Shown: positions 1 to 7,659, counted from the stretch's first letter. The stretch is 9,718 bases of DNA from Clostridia bacterium (GCA_900769205.1 CAAGFS010000105.1:1-9718); one strand, 5' to 3'. Translations and numbers: made by a program. The notes: generated by a model from the letters alone, not told the origin.

Positions 1-35
1 AACGCCAAAATCCCGCGTATCGCACCTTGTTTGTC

Positions 36-64
36 TTGACAAAAACCGCAATATGCAATATAAT
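36..64 (+). promoter_or_regulatory. sigma-A promoter of rubrerythrin
   Basis: A perfect -35 TTGACA (36-41) and a perfect -10 TATAAT (59-64) are separated by exactly 17 bases. Transcription should start near 71, leaving a leader of about 55 nt before the rubrerythrin start codon. No clear repressor box is visible in the leader, so expression may be largely constitutive. Confidence 0.88.
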
Positions 65-126
65 TTTTAGCGTCGGAGATGCGTTTCGTCAATCCGATAC
101 AAAGATAAAATCGTGAGGTAATTGAT

Positions 127-777
127 ATGAAAAAATGGGTTTGCACGGTATGCGGTTATACCTATGAAGGCGAAGAAGCCCCCGCACAGTGCCCGCTTTG
201 CAAGCAACCGAAAGAGAAGTTCAAACTTGTGGAAGAAAAGAAAAATCCGTATGAAGGCACCAGGACGGAAAAGAATCTCGAAGCCGCTTTTGCAGGCGAA
301 TCGCAGGCGAGAAACAAATACACATATTTTGCTTCCGTGGCAAAAAAGGAAGGATACGAGCAGATGTCGGCTCTGTTTTTGAAGACCGCAGAAAACGAAA
401 AAGAACACGCAAAGATGTGGTTTAAGGAGTTGAAGGGCATCGGCAACACCGCACAGAATCTTTTGGCCGCTGCGGAAGGTGAAAACTACGAGTGGACGGA
501 TATGTACGAAGGTTTTGCAAAGACCGCCGAAGAAGAAGGATTCGACGAGCTTGCAAAGAAGTTCAGAGCGGTTGCGTTGATTGAAAAACATCACGAAGAA
601 AGATATCGCGCGCTTCTCAACAACCTTGAAACCAAGCAGGTGTTTGAAAAATCCGAAGTCAAAGTGTGGGAATGCCGCAACTGCGGTCATATCGTTGTGG
701 GCACCAAAGCTCCCGAAGTTTGCCCCGTTTGCAATCATCCGCAAAGCTATTTCGAAATCCACGCGGAAAACTATTGA
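127..777 (+). CDS. rubrerythrin with rubredoxin-like domains at both ends
   Basis: Rubrerythrins are cytoplasmic non-haem diiron proteins that reduce hydrogen peroxide (and, with partners, oxygen) in anaerobes, taking electrons through a rubredoxin-type FeS4 centre. This 216-aa protein has three visible parts: an N-terminal rubredoxin-like knuckle pair (C6/C9 and C22/C25), a four-helix ferritin-like domain (about residues 44-168), and a second C-terminal pair (C183/C186 and C199/C202). The diiron ligand pattern is complete: E58, E91-x2-H94, E119-x2-E122 and E153-x2-H156. Classical rubrerythrin has only the C-terminal rubredoxin and 'reverse' rubrerythrin only the N-terminal one, so two is notable. 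The ATG at 127 is supported by a GAGG at 115-118, eight bases upstream. The gene is monocistronic, with its own promoter and terminator. I am sure of the family; the electron donor is unknown. Confidence 0.96.
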   Translation: MKKWVCTVCGYTYEGEEAPAQCPLCKQPKEKFKLVEEKKNPYEGTRTEKNLEAAFAGESQARNKYTYFASVAKKEGYEQMSALFLKTAENEKEHAKMWFKELKGIGNTAQNLLAAAEGENYEWTDMYEGFAKTAEEEGFDELAKKFRAVALIEKHHEERYRALLNNLETKQVFEKSEVKVWECRNCGHIVVGTKAPEVCPVCNHPQSYFEIHAENY

Positions 778-811
778 TTGTCGTTTCATACGCTTTGAAT
801 GCAGAAAAAAC

Positions 812-844
812 GCCGTCCGTGCAAAAACGGACGGCTTTTCTTTT
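812..844 (+). terminator. intrinsic terminator after rubrerythrin
   Basis: A 9-bp perfect GC-rich stem, GCCGTCCGT (812-820) and ACGGACGGC (827-835), has a six-base loop and is followed by TTTTCTTTT. An A-tract at 805-810 lies just before the stem, so it could also act on the other strand, although no minus-strand gene reads into it. Confidence 0.9.
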
Positions 845-850
845 GGCGGA

Positions 851-905
851 CGGAACGGGGCAGAGCGTTGCGCGGACAAAACGCAAGGGGAGCGAAAACG
901 TTCCG
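851..905. repeat. nested inverted repeats in intergenic DNA
   Basis: CGGAACG (851-857) is matched by CGTTCCG (899-905). Inside it, GCGTT (865-869) is matched by AACGC (880-884). The block lies between the rubrerythrin terminator and the lipoprotein promoter, so it belongs to neither predicted transcript. It may be only a chance fold in GC-rich DNA; I see no coding potential or promoter for it. Confidence 0.3.
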
Positions 906-975
906 CGGCGCGCGGGATTTTGTCGGAATATGGTTTAATTGTCCTTTAATAATTGCCGTAAAAGGTAAAAAACGC

Positions 976-1004
976 TTGCGTGCGCATTGCGATACGTGTA
1001 TAAT
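976..1004 (+). promoter_or_regulatory. probable promoter of the lipoprotein gene
   Basis: TTGCGT (976-981) and a perfect TATAAT (999-1004) are spaced by 17 bases, giving a start near 1011 and a short leader. A second TATAAT at 1019-1024 lacks a good -35 and sits too close to the ribosome binding site to be the main promoter. Confidence 0.7.
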
Positions 1005-1044
1005 GTTAATACTATTGATATAATGCTCATTTATGGAGTTTGAT

Positions 1045-3414
1045 ATGAAAAAGAAATTGATCATCGCAACAGCCATCGTTTTGGTGCTTGCAATCTGCAC
1101 CACCTTGCTGGTTGGCTGTGACGAAATCTTCAAGAAGAACGAAAAGCGCGACGCTCTGCAAGTCGTCGCAACCGTGACGTACAACGGACAAACGGACAAC
1201 GTCTATAAGTTTGAACTTGCCACGACGTTCAACAACTATGCCTACATCTACGTCAATTACTACGGCATGAGCTACGAAGCCGCGGCAAATTATCTTGCGC
1301 AATCTCTTGCGCAACAAAGACTGCTCACGCTCTTTGCCAAGGAGAAGGTTGCCGAATTGAGAGGACTTTCCGCCGTGCCCGCAAACATTGCGGATCTGCT
1401 TTCGGACAGCGAGAAGAACAAAGCGATTGAAGATTCCAACGAGAGTATGCTCAAATCGCTGACGTCCATCGTCGAGAGCCTTATCACCGAAGACAACGCA
1501 AACAGCACCACTTCTTCCGGTTCGGACAAGAAAGAAGAAGTTGAAGTCACCGATCCCGTGACCGTGCGTTTTGAAACCAACGGCGCAAGCGCAATCGACA
1601 AGCAAAAGATTCAGAAAGGCACGACGGCAACCGAGCCGACCGCTCCCACAAAGACGGGTTATACCTTCTACGGCTGGTACACGTCGGATACGTTTGACGG
1701 CGACGAGTTCGATTTCGACACCACGATAAGCAATTCTCTGACGCTTTACGCAAGATGGGAAAAATACACCGCGCCCCGCACGGAAAGACCGGAAGTTGAA
1801 GAAGAAGACGACTACGATCCCGACAAAGACGGCGTGGAAATTTCCGAAAGATTCTTCTCTGACACCTACAAGCAAAAACTTCTCGACGACAGCAGCGAAG
1901 ACAGCCTTTTCACCAAAAACTTCCTTGAAGCGGACTTTGCGGACAACGTCATCGTTGACGAAGGCGAAACGCTCGTGTCCACTCTCAAAGACTATATCAA
2001 CGAAGGTCTTGCGCAGTTTGAAAAGAACTTGAAAAACAGCCTTTACAAAGACACCGTTGAAGAGTGCTACGAATATTATCTCAACAGTCAGATGCAATCT
2101 TTGCTCGTGACAAGACTTCAACGCATGGTTGGCGAGTCCGTCACCGTGAGCGAGGAAGAAATCAGAGCGGAGTTCGAGTCTGCGCTTGCACAGAACAAGG
2201 AAACCTTTGCGGGAAGCACCGCAAACTACGAGTCCGCGCTCAAGAGCTCTCTCGACACGACCTATTATCATCCCGCAGACGACCAAGGCTACGGCTTTGT
2301 CATCAACATTTTGCTCAAACTCGACGAGGACAGCGTCAAGACCTTGACGGATATGCTTTCCGCCAACCCGTCCAACACCGAGGCGATTCTCATCGCGCGC
2401 AACCGTCTTATCGCGGATATGGAAATCAACGTTTCCAACCCCGACTACAAGGCGGACGCAACCATCGAAGACAAGGACGGCAACACCATAGAAGTGCGCG
2501 ACGCAATGACGGACGCACTCAACCCCTACAACAAAGTGGGCAAGACGGCGGAAAATCCCTATGACAACTCCTACGAATACGAAGTGAGCGAGGGCAACTA
2601 CGCAAACGACTACGACAACATCCTTTCCTTTGAAGAAGTGGACGGCAAGTTCGAGATAGTGTTCAAGGCGAAACAACATCCCGCAATGGCATACCTTCTC
2701 GAAAAAGTCCCCGCATTTGACAAGGACGGCAAAGTTGGCGTCATCCATCAGATCCACAACAGTTTCGATCAGGTCAAAGCGGCGGTTGATGCAGGCAAGC
2801 TCACCAAAGCGGAAGGCGTCTATTGGCTCAGAGAAGTCGCAACGACCTGGCTCTATCTCGTCGGTGACGACAGCGGTGCTTTGAACACGGATTCCAACAA
2901 CAACGGACTCGGCTATCTCGTAAGCCCCGAAGGCAAGGACAGCTCCTTCCTCGAAGACTTCACGACTTATGCCCGTAAGCTTGTCGGTCAAGGCACAGGC
3001 TCGTACAGAGTCGGCGCAACCGACAGCGCAACGTTCACCTTCAACTCCGTCGATTGCACGTTCTCGGGCGACCAAAAGGCGTTTGTGGTGGCGGACAGCT
3101 TCATCAAGAGCAAATCCACTTCCAACGCATACGCAGGCGTGTTCGTGCTTCTCAACTCACGCACCGTGTGGGACGCAACCGCCTATGAAGGCGCGCTCCC
3201 CGCAGACGGCGTTCTTCCAATGGACTATATCGTCACCTATGCAAAGAATCAGGACGACGTCAAGACCATCAGAGACAACATCGAACAGACCTTGACGGAC
3301 GCAAAGAAAACGGACGCTTACAACGCGCTTGTCAACAACTTTGCAAACAACAACAAGGACAACGTCAAATACTACGAAGACGTCATCAAACAACTCTGGA
3401 AAGACCTTGCGTGA
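1045..3414 (+). CDS. large lipoprotein, SurA/PrsA-like with an InlB B repeat
   Basis: The product (789 aa) is a predicted membrane-anchored surface lipoprotein. The signal peptide has KKK at 2-4, a hydrophobic core at 5-22 and the lipobox L22-V-G-C25. Residues about 30-95 resemble SurA/PrsA N-terminal chaperone regions. A Ser/Thr/acidic linker (about 149-171) leads to one InlB B repeat (about 173-239, ending in the typical GYTFYGWY...LYARW pattern), then an acidic linker. The second half returns to a SurA/PrsA-like pattern (S369-EEEI), a possible degenerate parvulin-type core (FVINILLKL at 418-426 and GLGYLVSPEG from 621), and a charged helical C-terminus. The ATG at 1045 is chosen over an in-frame ATG at 1033 because GGAG at 1035-1038 fits 1045 and the signal peptide starts there. 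Lipoprotein and repeat are well supported; the foldase role is inference from pattern. It is monocistronic. Confidence 0.82.
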   Translation: MKKKLIIATAIVLVLAICTTLLVGCDEIFKKNEKRDALQVVATVTYNGQTDNVYKFELATTFNNYAYIYVNYYGMSYEAAANYLAQSLAQQRLLTLFAKEKVAELRGLSAVPANIADLLSDSEKNKAIEDSNESMLKSLTSIVESLITEDNANSTTSSGSDKKEEVEVTDPVTVRFETNGASAIDKQKIQKGTTATEPTAPTKTGYTFYGWYTSDTFDGDEFDFDTTISNSLTLYARWEKYTAPRTERPEVEEEDDYDPDKDGVEISERFFSDTYKQKLLDDSSEDSLFTKNFLEADFADNVIVDEGETLVSTLKDYINEGLAQFEKNLKNSLYKDTVEECYEYYLNSQMQSLLVTRLQRMVGESVTVSEEEIRAEFESALAQNKETFAGSTANYESALKSSLDTTYYHPADDQGYGFVINILLKLDEDSVKTLTDMLSANPSNTEAILIARNRLIADMEINVSNPDYKADATIEDKDGNTIEVRDAMTDALNPYNKVGKTAENPYDNSYEYEVSEGNYANDYDNILSFEEVDGKFEIVFKAKQHPAMAYLLEKVPAFDKDGKVGVIHQIHNSFDQVKAAVDAGKLTKAEGVYWLREVATTWLYLVGDDSGALNTDSNNNGLGYLVSPEGKDSSFLEDFTTYARKLVGQGTGSYRVGATDSATFTFNSVDCTFSGDQKAFVVADSFIKSKSTSNAYAGVFVLLNSRTVWDATAYEGALPADGVLPMDYIVTYAKNQDDVKTIRDNIEQTLTDAKKTDAYNALVNNFANNNKDNVKYYEDVIKQLWKDLA

Positions 3415-3430
3415 TCCGACGCGATTCAGG

Positions 3431-3450
3431 GTGCGACTTGCAAGTCGCAC
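3431..3450. repeat. perfect 20-bp palindrome downstream of the lipoprotein gene
   Basis: The two 10-base halves GTGCGACTTG and CAAGTCGCAC are exact reverse complements with no spacer. As RNA this gives an 8-bp stem with a four-base loop, 16 bases after the stop codon and upstream of the terminator. No T-run follows it, so it is not itself a terminator. It could be an mRNA 3'-end stabiliser or a DNA-binding site. Confidence 0.6.
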
Positions 3451-3467
3451 ACCGCAAAACGATTTGA

Positions 3468-3504
3468 AAAGCCCCGACTCGATTGAGCGCGGGGCTTTCG
3501 TTTT
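3468..3504 (+). terminator. intrinsic terminator of the lipoprotein gene
   Basis: AAAGCCCCG (3468-3476) pairs with CGGGGCTTT (3490-3498). The 13-base apex contains a small CTC/GAG stem. The sequence CGTTTT follows. Confidence 0.82.
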
Positions 3505-3541
3505 GCAAAACAAAACCAAAAAGATAAATTGTCCGATGAAA

Positions 3542-3564
3542 AAGGCGCGATACTTTCGCGCCTT
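3542..3564. terminator. bidirectional terminator between convergent genes
   Basis: A 9-bp perfect stem, AAGGCGCGA (3542-3550) and TCGCGCCTT (3556-3564), has a five-base loop. An A-run (3539-3543) flanks one side and a T-rich stretch the other. It would stop the minus-strand HAD gene, which ends at 3653, and back up the plus-strand terminator of the lipoprotein gene. Confidence 0.82.
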
Positions 3565-3652
3565 ATATTTTGTTTATATTACTTATTTCTTTTTATACGT
3601 TTTATAATTCTACGTTTTTGTTTTCGCCGTTAACTTGCGATTTTCTTGTCGT

Positions 3653-4501
3653 TTAGTCGGTGATCTGGTTCATCTGCGACTTGTTGAGCCTGATGAGTTT
3701 GTTGTCAACGCCGAGTTTTGCGATAAGGTCGCGCATCGCTTTGTCAAGGGCTTTGTCCTTGCGGTAGTCCGCCTCGAAAATCCAGTCCACGCGCTCGTGT
3801 TTGAGAAGGGGTTGGACTTTGTCCTTTTGTCCGTCCTGATAGAGAGCGATGGAGTGTCCGCCCGATTGCTTGACGAGTTTCATACAAGGCACGTCCGTAA
3901 GTCCGTCGCCGATGTAAATCATATTGTTGAAATACACGCGTCTGTCGTCGTCGGGGCGGGAAGCGTTGACGTCAACGTTGTTGCTTATGTCAAGCACGCC
4001 CTTGTTGATGCGGTAAACGAACTGCGTTTTGTTGGTGTAGTTGACCGCCATTTTTGCCCAGATAGGCTTTCCGCTCTCCGCGTCGTAAAGGAATTCGCTT
4101 GCAAAAATCTTTTTGAAAAACTTTGCTATGCTCGAGCCTTCGATGATTTCTTTGAGTCCCGACGAGAGAACGTAGTGTTCGACGACGACGCCCGCTTCTT
4201 CGCCGTAGCGGTTGACTCTTTCAAACCACTCCTGCACGCCGGGGAGATATTCGATGTGCTTTCCGCATTCCACAAGGTCCTGACGGGTGAAGGGTTTGCC
4301 CGATTGCTCGGATTTGGTTATCATACAATACATATACGTCAGCACGCTGTCCATTTGCTCTTTGGACGCAATCTCGCCCGTGCCGTGCCAGAACTCGTCC
4401 GGCTCCATTCCCAATCCGGGAATGAACGTGTACTCCTGCATATCGCGCGTGCACAGAGTTTTGTCAAAATCGTACATAATCGCAACGATGGGTTTGCTCA
4501 T
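3653..4501 (-). CDS. HAD-superfamily phosphatase
   Basis: This is a cytoplasmic 282-aa haloacid dehalogenase-type hydrolase, most like the phosphoserine-phosphatase-type subgroup; the substrate cannot be named from sequence. Motif I is YDFDKTL, with the nucleophile D11 and acid/base D13. Motif II is the serine pair S113-S114 after a hydrophobic strand. A motif III lysine is likely K158 or K167. Motif IV is GDG at 198-200 with D203 for magnesium binding. A helical cap segment (about 20-105) lies between motifs I and II. The start is fixed by AAGGTG (complement of 4507-4512), five bases upstream of the ATG. The gene is monocistronic, convergent with the lipoprotein gene and divergent from the symporter operon. 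Length and motifs appear intact. I am sure of the superfamily and unsure of the reaction. Confidence 0.9.
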   Translation of the reverse strand: MSKPIVAIMYDFDKTLCTRDMQEYTFIPGLGMEPDEFWHGTGEIASKEQMDSVLTYMYCMITKSEQSGKPFTRQDLVECGKHIEYLPGVQEWFERVNRYGEEAGVVVEHYVLSSGLKEIIEGSSIAKFFKKIFASEFLYDAESGKPIWAKMAVNYTNKTQFVYRINKGVLDISNNVDVNASRPDDDRRVYFNNMIYIGDGLTDVPCMKLVKQSGGHSIALYQDGQKDKVQPLLKHERVDWIFEADYRKDKALDKAMRDLIAKLGVDNKLIRLNKSQMNQITD

Positions 4502-4547
4502 ATTGTCACCTTAATCGTGTGTTTTTGCAAGCCGAGCTTGCGAGCAT

Positions 4548-4576
4548 ATTTTAGCAGTTTGCGACGGATATGTCAA
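4548..4576 (-). promoter_or_regulatory. promoter of the HAD phosphatase gene
   Basis: On the minus strand, TTGACA (4571-4576) and TAAAAT (4548-4553) are 17 bases apart. The start would fall near 4541, where a small hairpin (GCAAGC/GCTTGC, 4527-4541) would form at the very 5' end of the mRNA. Confidence 0.82.
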
Positions 4577-4617
4577 CACGGCGCGATTTTTGGAAAGATA
4601 AAGACAATATGATGTGG

Positions 4618-4641
4618 TTTTGCGGCGCGCACAACGCAAAA
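4618..4641. promoter_or_regulatory. inverted repeat between divergent promoters
   Basis: TTTTGCG (4618-4624) is the reverse complement of CGCAAAA (4635-4641), with a 10-base spacer. It lies between the HAD and symporter promoters and might be an operator, but it overlaps neither core promoter. A second short palindrome, TTTTT-C-AAAAA, is at 4691-4701. Both could be chance in AT-rich DNA. Confidence 0.25.
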
Positions 4642-4728
4642 CGGTTTTGATTTTGCCCGATTTTTGCAAGAATTGAGGGATATGAAGGCGTTTTTCAAAA
4701 ATAGAGCGTCCTTTTTGTGCAAATGCTA

Positions 4729-4758
4729 TTGAGATATGCCCGCCAAATATGTTAGAAT
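4729..4758 (+). promoter_or_regulatory. promoter of the symporter-phosphoesterase operon
   Basis: TTGAGA (4729-4734) and TAGAAT (4753-4758) are 18 bases apart. A TG at 4750-4751 gives an extended -10 (TGnTAGAAT). Transcription would start near 4765. Confidence 0.72.
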
Positions 4759-4787
4759 ACTTTTATCAACCCGACTGAAAGGTGATT

Positions 4788-6527
4788 ATGAAGAAAAAGA
4801 CGAACGAAGTGGCTCTCGAGCCGATTGCACCCGCGGACAGAGTTCCGCTCAAAGAGAAACTCGCCTACGGCATCGGCGGTCTTATGGACGGCGGCGGCGT
4901 GAGTATGATGTCCTGCGTCATGCTTGCGTATATGACCAAAAACGGCATCGCAATGACCGTTGCGTCAACCATAATGATGATTGCAAAGCTGTGGGACGCT
5001 TTCACCGACCCGTTTATGGGATTTCTCAGCGACAACACGCGCGGAAAGTGGGGAAGACGCAAACCGTATATGTTCTGGGGCGGCATCGCGCTGCTCGTGT
5101 GCATATTCTTTGTGTTCCTGCCGGTGAGAGAATGGGGTATGTCCGTCGGCGGATTTACGGCGTATATAATCATCATGTATCTTGTCTGGAACACCTGTTC
5201 CACCGTCACGCAAGTGCCCTATTGCTCGATGGCAAGCGACATCACGCCGTCTTTCAGAGAGAGAAACAACGCAAACACCGTCAAACTTGTGTTTACGGCG
5301 ATTGCGTCGGGGCTCGGCTACGTTCTTCCGCTCGTGTTTATCGAAGCGCTCACCAATCCCGACGGAAAAGGCTTTTTGTTTATGCCGCAACTTTCGTCCA
5401 CGGATTTCTGGCTTTGTATGAGCATAATTTTCGGCACGTTGTTCGGCGGCGGACTTATTATTTGCGGTATCTTCGTCAAAGAGCGTATCAATCCCAGAAC
5501 GCCAAAACAAAAGTTTAATTTCAAGCAATTTGTCAACAATTACGCCGTTCCCTACAAAAACCGCTCGTATCGCTGGCACATCGTGATGTACGTCACCGCA
5601 TTTATGTGCATGGACATCATATCCGCGCTTGCGGTGTACTACGCGACGGACGTGTGGCACGGCTACAAACTTTTCGGCATGGAAATGTCGTCGCTCTTTA
5701 TCATCGCGCCGCTTATGGTGGCGGCGGTGGTCATGTTCCCGCTCGCTCGCGTGATGATGGACAAAAAGAGCAAACAGTTTGCATTCCGCATGGGCTTGCC
5801 TTTCTACATCTTCGGCGGAATTATGCTTGCGGCAATGGATCCGAGCTGGGCACCGCCCATTCTCGTTCCCATCGTTGCGCTTATCATGGGCTTGGGCTTT
5901 GGCGGAGCACAGATGATGCCCTGGATTATATTCCCCGACACGGTTGACGTTGCCGAAATGGCGACGGGCGCAAGACCCACCGGCACGTACAGCGGTATGA
6001 TGACGCTTGCAAGAAAGGTCGGCGGAGCATTCGGTGTGGGACTCGTCGGCTGGATAATCGGCGGACTGGGCTACGTTGAAAACACGTCGGACGATATTGC
6101 GGCGTACGTTCCGCAAAGCGACACGGTGCTTCTCACGATACGTCTCGTGCTTGGCATCTCCGTTGCGGTGTTTATCGCAATCGCGCTGTTTGCGTCTTTC
6201 AGGTACAAGATTACAAGCGCAAAACTTACTCGCATACGCTATTTCATCGAGGCGAGAAAGCACGGCAGGACTTTGACGGAAGAAGAATCGCAGGAGAGGG
6301 AAGCTCTCGTTGCCGAACTTTACGGCAAAGTCAACCCCGCCGACGTCGTTGAAATCGTGGTTGACGAGGAGCAGAGCGCCGACGCACAAGGCTTCGAAGG
6401 CGCGTTTGAAAACGTGGAAGAAGTCTTTGAGCAAGAGCAAAGCGACGAAGAACGTGAAGACGCACAAAAGGGCGTTGATTGTGCACAAAACGACATTTCA
6501 AACGTCGATTGTGACGACAAGGAGTGA
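4788..6527 (+). CDS. GPH-family (MelB-like) cation:sugar-type symporter
   Basis: This 579-aa integral membrane protein belongs to the glycoside-pentoside-hexuronide:cation symporter family (MFS_2), which couples sodium or proton entry to uptake of sugars or related glycosides. Family marks are YGIGGLMD near residues 27-34, the cation-site pattern D70-AFT-D74-P, the loop 2-3 motif D82-NTRGKWGRRKP, and the loop 4-5 motif PYCSMASDIT (144-153) with RERN at 157-160. About twelve hydrophobic segments end near residue 470. A cytoplasmic tail of roughly 95 residues follows and is very rich in Glu and Asp, unlike typical members of 450-480 aa. A GTG in frame at 4782 lies inside the Shine-Dalgarno (AAAGGTG, 4778-4784), so the ATG at 4788 is taken. 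It is the first gene of an operon with the phosphoesterase. The substrate is unknown. Confidence 0.9.
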   Translation: MKKKTNEVALEPIAPADRVPLKEKLAYGIGGLMDGGGVSMMSCVMLAYMTKNGIAMTVASTIMMIAKLWDAFTDPFMGFLSDNTRGKWGRRKPYMFWGGIALLVCIFFVFLPVREWGMSVGGFTAYIIIMYLVWNTCSTVTQVPYCSMASDITPSFRERNNANTVKLVFTAIASGLGYVLPLVFIEALTNPDGKGFLFMPQLSSTDFWLCMSIIFGTLFGGGLIICGIFVKERINPRTPKQKFNFKQFVNNYAVPYKNRSYRWHIVMYVTAFMCMDIISALAVYYATDVWHGYKLFGMEMSSLFIIAPLMVAAVVMFPLARVMMDKKSKQFAFRMGLPFYIFGGIMLAAMDPSWAPPILVPIVALIMGLGFGGAQMMPWIIFPDTVDVAEMATGARPTGTYSGMMTLARKVGGAFGVGLVGWIIGGLGYVENTSDDIAAYVPQSDTVLLTIRLVLGISVAVFIAIALFASFRYKITSAKLTRIRYFIEARKHGRTLTEEESQEREALVAELYGKVNPADVVEIVVDEEQSADAQGFEGAFENVEEVFEQEQSDEEREDAQKGVDCAQNDISNVDCDDKE

Positions 6528-6528
6528 T

Positions 6529-7515
6529 ATGGCTCATTTTGAAACGCGCGACGGAATGAAAGTCGCGGTGAAGGAAAACGGCAAGCCGTTCAGAATATTG
6601 CAACTCACCGACGTTCATATCGGCGGTTCGCTCGGCACGCGGGAAAAGGACAGGCTCGCGCTCGAAGCGGTGGGAAAAATCGTCGATGCGTCGGGCGCGG
6701 ATATGATTGTGGTGACGGGGGATATGGTGTATCCCATGCCCCTTCTCAATCAAGGCAGTTTCAACAATCTCAAAGCAACCAAAATGCTTGCACAAGTGCT
6801 TGAAAAGTCGGGCATTCCCTGGACGGTGGTGTTCGGAAACCACGACAGCGAAGTGTGGGCAAGATGCGACAAGTCGCAACTCGGAGATTTCTATGCGTCG
6901 CAACCCAATTGTCTTTTCCAAAAAGGCGACGAAAAGTTGACGGGCGTGGGAAATTATGCAATCCCCCTTCTCAACGCGGACGGCACGCTCAACACGGTGC
7001 TTATGTTCATCGACAGCAACGCCTATCTCACCTGGAACTTTTTCAGCGGTTTCGACACCATTCACGACGATCAGATAGAGTGGTACAAGTCCACGATAAA
7101 CGCTTTGAGCAAAGACGGCGAAAAGGCGCGCTCGCTTGCGTTTTTCCACATTCCGCCAAAAGAGTTCAAGGAAGGATGGGAGAAGTGCTACAAAAACACG
7201 GGAGAAGCCACCTATCATCACGGTTTCGTGCAGGAAAAAGACAACTATTTCGGCTATCCCAAGACGATTGAAGGCAAGTTCTTTGCGGAGATGGAAAAGT
7301 TTGGCAGTTGCAAGGGTATGTTTATGGGGCACGACCATCTCAACACGCTGTCCATAACCTATCGCGGCATTCGCCTGACCTACGGGATGAGCATAGACTT
7401 CAACGCCTACCGAAACATCAAAAAATATCACACGCAACGCGGCGGAACGCTCATCGACGTGTTTGACGACGGCACGTTCGAGGTGACGATGCTCCCGCTT
7501 GACGATTTGAATTGA
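6529..7515 (+). CDS. calcineurin-like metallophosphoesterase
   Basis: This is a 328-aa two-metal phosphoesterase of the calcineurin-like superfamily, resembling the Dcr2 / purple-acid-phosphatase-29-like group. The full set of metal and catalytic motifs is visible: D28-x-H30 (LTDVH), GD65 (VTGDMV), GN104-H105-D, H207 (FFHIPP) and GHDH at 267-270. There is no signal peptide or membrane segment, so it should act in the cytoplasm. The ATG at 6529 lies one base after the symporter stop codon, with AAGGAG at 6519-6524 inside the end of the upstream gene, so translation is probably coupled. The frame stays open upstream to 6310, but that part is a shadow of the symporter tail. The pairing suggests it processes something linked to the imported substrate; the substrate itself cannot be named. 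Confidence 0.92.
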   Translation: MAHFETRDGMKVAVKENGKPFRILQLTDVHIGGSLGTREKDRLALEAVGKIVDASGADMIVVTGDMVYPMPLLNQGSFNNLKATKMLAQVLEKSGIPWTVVFGNHDSEVWARCDKSQLGDFYASQPNCLFQKGDEKLTGVGNYAIPLLNADGTLNTVLMFIDSNAYLTWNFFSGFDTIHDDQIEWYKSTINALSKDGEKARSLAFFHIPPKEFKEGWEKCYKNTGEATYHHGFVQEKDNYFGYPKTIEGKFFAEMEKFGSCKGMFMGHDHLNTLSITYRGIRLTYGMSIDFNAYRNIKKYHTQRGGTLIDVFDDGTFEVTMLPLDDLN

Positions 7516-7538
7516 TTGCGGAAACAATGATAAAAACG

Positions 7539-7567
7539 AAAAATCTTGCAATACGCAAGATTTTTTT
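7539..7567 (+). terminator. intrinsic terminator of the symporter operon
   Basis: AAAAATCTTGC (7539-7549) and GCAAGATTTTT (7555-7565) form an 11-bp stem with a five-base loop, running into seven T residues (7561-7567). Confidence 0.88.
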
Positions 7568-7620
7568 CGTCTTCGGATACAAGTCCGTTTTTATGGGGTT
7601 TGCGTTTTTGGCATATATGC

Positions 7621-7647
7621 GTGACAAAATCGCAAAAAGGATATAAT
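7621..7647 (+). promoter_or_regulatory. promoter of tRNA-Arg
   Basis: A perfect TATAAT at 7642-7647 lies 18 bases before the mature tRNA. The best -35 is GTGACA (7621-7626) with a short 15-base spacer, so the -10 is firm and the -35 less so. The start would be near 7654. Confidence 0.68.
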
Positions 7648-7659
7648 ATAGTAGCGTAA

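Noticed and set aside
1019..1024. Second TATAAT upstream of the lipoprotein gene
   Set aside because: No acceptable -35 at the right distance, and transcription would start only a few bases before the ribosome binding site.
1027..3075. 682-codon minus-strand open frame opposite the lipoprotein gene
   Set aside because: It is Val/Phe/Arg-rich with no domain pattern, exactly opposite a well-supported lipoprotein with signal peptide, lipobox and InlB repeat. It is a shadow caused by codon bias.
4965..6488. 507-codon minus-strand open frame opposite the symporter
   Set aside because: It is rich in His and Arg with no membrane segments or motifs, and lies opposite a recognisable GPH symporter. 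It is a shadow frame.
6863..6876. Inverted repeat TGCGAC-AA-GTCGCA resembling the palindrome at 3431-3450
   Set aside because: It lies inside the metallophosphoesterase coding sequence and is short; likely coincidence of codon choice.
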